The notes under the pieces are model-generated. The model saw nothing but the letters and a program-made list of their open reading frames with translations. It did no database searches and had not been told where the DNA came from. Position numbers and translations under genes: made by a program. Below are positions 63,038 to 64,000 of a DNA stretch of 64,000 bases, one piece after another; the stretch's first letter is position 1, and each line of letters opens with the position of its first letter. The DNA is from Bacteroidales bacterium (lineage in GTDB: Bacteria > Bacteroidota > Bacteroidia > Bacteroidales > P3): contig JAFRTM010000013.1 in assembly GCA_017439185.1 (NCBI GenBank), positions 62,001-126,000 of the forward strand. The letters are read 5' to 3'.

Positions 63038-63153
63038 ATGAGAACATTTAACGAACATAGTCTGGAAATGGCCATCATGGATCGACAGAGTCGGTACATA
63101 AGGATGTGGTGGTCAAGATCATCGTAAACCGGATAAACGGTAATAACGGATAG
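63038..63153 (+). pseudogene. Possible HsdR (type I restriction) scar
   Basis: ATG 63038 opens MRTFNEHSLEMAIMD, similar to the start of type I restriction R subunits (NEHTLE pattern). The frame is lost at once; a second frame then reads TESVHKDVVVKIIVNRINGN and stops at 63153. This would fit the first and last codons of a large gene joined by a deletion. The match is short, so the call is tentative. Confidence 0.35.
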
Positions 63154-63194
63154 ATGTATAGCCTCCCTAGCAGAGGCAACATTATTATAAAAAA

Positions 63195-63424
63195 CATTAG
63201 TAAAATCGCTGCAGATAGAAATATTCTTCGTATCTTTGCAAATTCAAAACAAAGACTAAAAACGGCAGAAACAAACAACTCGCGGAGCAGAAGAAATCCT
63301 GTCTCTGCGGCATAGATACAGGAACATAAGACGATGGATACAGAAAACAAGATAGTTATATACCAGACCGACGACGGGCAGACACAGATAGATGTCCGCC
63401 TGGAGAACGAGACCGTATGGCTGA
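63195..63424 (+). repeat. 230-base direct repeat, copy 2
   Basis: Gap-free match to 61339-61568. It ends at codon 30 of the intact rhuM gene, in the codons for VWL. Confidence 0.92.
63231..63238 (+). promoter_or_regulatory. -7 box TATCTTTG of rhuM
   Basis: Perfect TAnnTTTG match, 95 bases before the ATG at 63334, as in copy 1. Confidence 0.65.
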
Positions 63425-64000
63425 CGCAGTCCCAGATGGCTGAGTTGTTTCAGACAGATAGGACCTCAATAGTTCGTCATATTAACAACATCTATAAGGT
63501 AGAAGAGTTGGAGAGGGAGTCAACCTGTGCAAAAATTGCACAAGTTCAAATGGAAGGCAAAAGAACAGTAAAGCGTAATATTCCGTACTTCAATCTCGAC
63601 ATGATAATTTCTGTGGGTTATCGTGTGAATTCAAAGCGCGGTGTGAAATTTCGTCAATGGGCCAACCAGGTGTTGAAACAATATCTTGTCAAAGGCTATG
63701 CCGTTAATGAGCGTATCCGCCATGAGCAGATAGCCGAGTTGCGTCAGCTGGTGCAGGTCGTTGGCCGCACCCTGCAGAGCCAGTCCCGGGTTTCAGACGA
63801 CGAAAATCAGGCGTTGTTCGACATCGTGGTGGATTACACCTATGCCCTCGACACCCTCGACAAATACGACTTCCAGCAACTGACCGTAGAGAAGACCACA
63901 CGGGAAGACAAGTTCCATGCCACCTACGAGAATGCTATGGATGCCATCAAAGCGTTGCGTGACAAGTTTGGAGGCAACGGACTCTTCGGAAACGAGAAAG
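63334..64000 (+). CDS. RhuM-family protein, probably RhuM-Fic, 3'-truncated by window edge
   Basis: From ATG 63334 the frame stays open for 222 codons to the window end. RhuM features: VWLTQSQMAELFQTDRTSIV helix-turn-helix (about 30-50), HINNIYKVEELERESTCAKI, RNIPYFNLDMIISVGYRVNS and KFRQWANQVLKQYLVKGYAV. The last part (DIVVDYTYALDTLDKYDFQQ, ENAMDAIKALRDKFGGNGLF) is the connector that in related proteins leads into a Fic/Doc domain, so a RhuM-Fic fusion is likely beyond the edge. RhuM genes often lie inside type I restriction-modification loci; some are called virulence proteins. Its promoter, leader and first codons are shared with the truncated copy at 61478. Confidence 0.85.
   Translation, partial: MDTENKIVIYQTDDGQTQIDVRLENETVWLTQSQMAELFQTDRTSIVRHINNIYKVEELERESTCAKIAQVQMEGKRTVKRNIPYFNLDMIISVGYRVNSKRGVKFRQWANQVLKQYLVKGYAVNERIRHEQIAELRQLVQVVGRTLQSQSRVSDDENQALFDIVVDYTYALDTLDKYDFQQLTVEKTTREDKFHATYENAMDAIKALRDKFGGNGLFGNEK

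Noticed and set aside
1-64000. tRNA, rRNA, insertion sequences, replication origin
   Set aside because: Looked for by eye on both strands; no T-loop/acceptor sets, rRNA cores, transposase frames or DnaA-box clusters were recognised. A tRNAscan-SE and ISfinder search would settle this.

Overview
The window looks like chromosome from an uncultured member of the order Bacteroidales (Bacteroidota). The basis is: promoters of the Bacteroidota type (TTTG, 19-21 bases, TAnnTTTG) in front of many genes; three secreted proteins ending in type IX secretion (T9SS) sorting domains; a two-gene pyrH-frr block; LptC/LptD/LptE proteins of the Bacteroidota type; and weak use of Shine-Dalgarno sites. I cannot name a family or genus. 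No rRNA or tRNA gene, CRISPR array, insertion sequence or replication origin was seen.

Layout. 0-5.3 kb: end of an M28 metallopeptidase, a DUF1295 membrane enzyme and superoxide dismutase on the plus strand, meeting a minus-strand cation transporter, a VanX-type D-Ala-D-Ala dipeptidase and a small lipoprotein. 5.3-13.2 kb: an AT-richer accessory stretch with dispersed repeats, a candidate structured small RNA (6.07-6.32 kb), an orphan small protein, a 1514-residue repeat-rich T9SS surface protein and an AlbA_2/ATPase-like regulator whose linker is made of tandem repeats. 13.4-26.1 kb: envelope and housekeeping genes on the plus strand (lptE, DUF2723, mrdA, rodA, clpX, queD, recA, an outer-membrane protein, rsh, mazG). 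26.1-28.1 kb: pyrH, frr and birA on the minus strand. 28.6-35.9 kb: a pair of T9SS cargo genes sharing head and tail, one of them expanded by about 1900 residues of adhesin and FN3 domains. 36.8-39.9 kb: amidase, ABC ATPase and alcohol dehydrogenase operon, divergent from lptD and a MerR regulator (40.1-43.1 kb). 43.1-44.5 kb: an ADP-ribosylglycohydrolase fused to DUF1810. 45.1-60.3 kb: a long run of closely spaced plus-strand genes (purD, radical SAM, pth, coaX, an outer-membrane protein, TPR protein, lptC, HhH protein, lpxD, two SGNH hydrolases, an MBOAT acyltransferase and an Ig-like lipoprotein). 60.8-64 kb: a scarred accessory region with DUF1016 nuclease and RhuM genes, truncated copies of both, and a possible HsdR scar. 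This is probably the edge of a type I restriction-modification or defence island.

How it fits together. Much of the window serves the envelope: LPS transport (lptC, lptD, lptE, lpxD), cell elongation (mrdA, rodA), wall turnover (amidase, dipeptidase) and probable O-acetylation of an envelope glycan (SGNH, SGNH, MBOAT). The most unusual signals are non-coding: a candidate sRNA with its own promoter and terminator, a composite intergenic repeat carrying the promoters of pyrH and purD, two further dispersed repeat families, and a 230-bp direct repeat giving two rhuM genes the same promoter, leader hairpin and first 30 codons. All statements are from reading the sequence; no database search was run.
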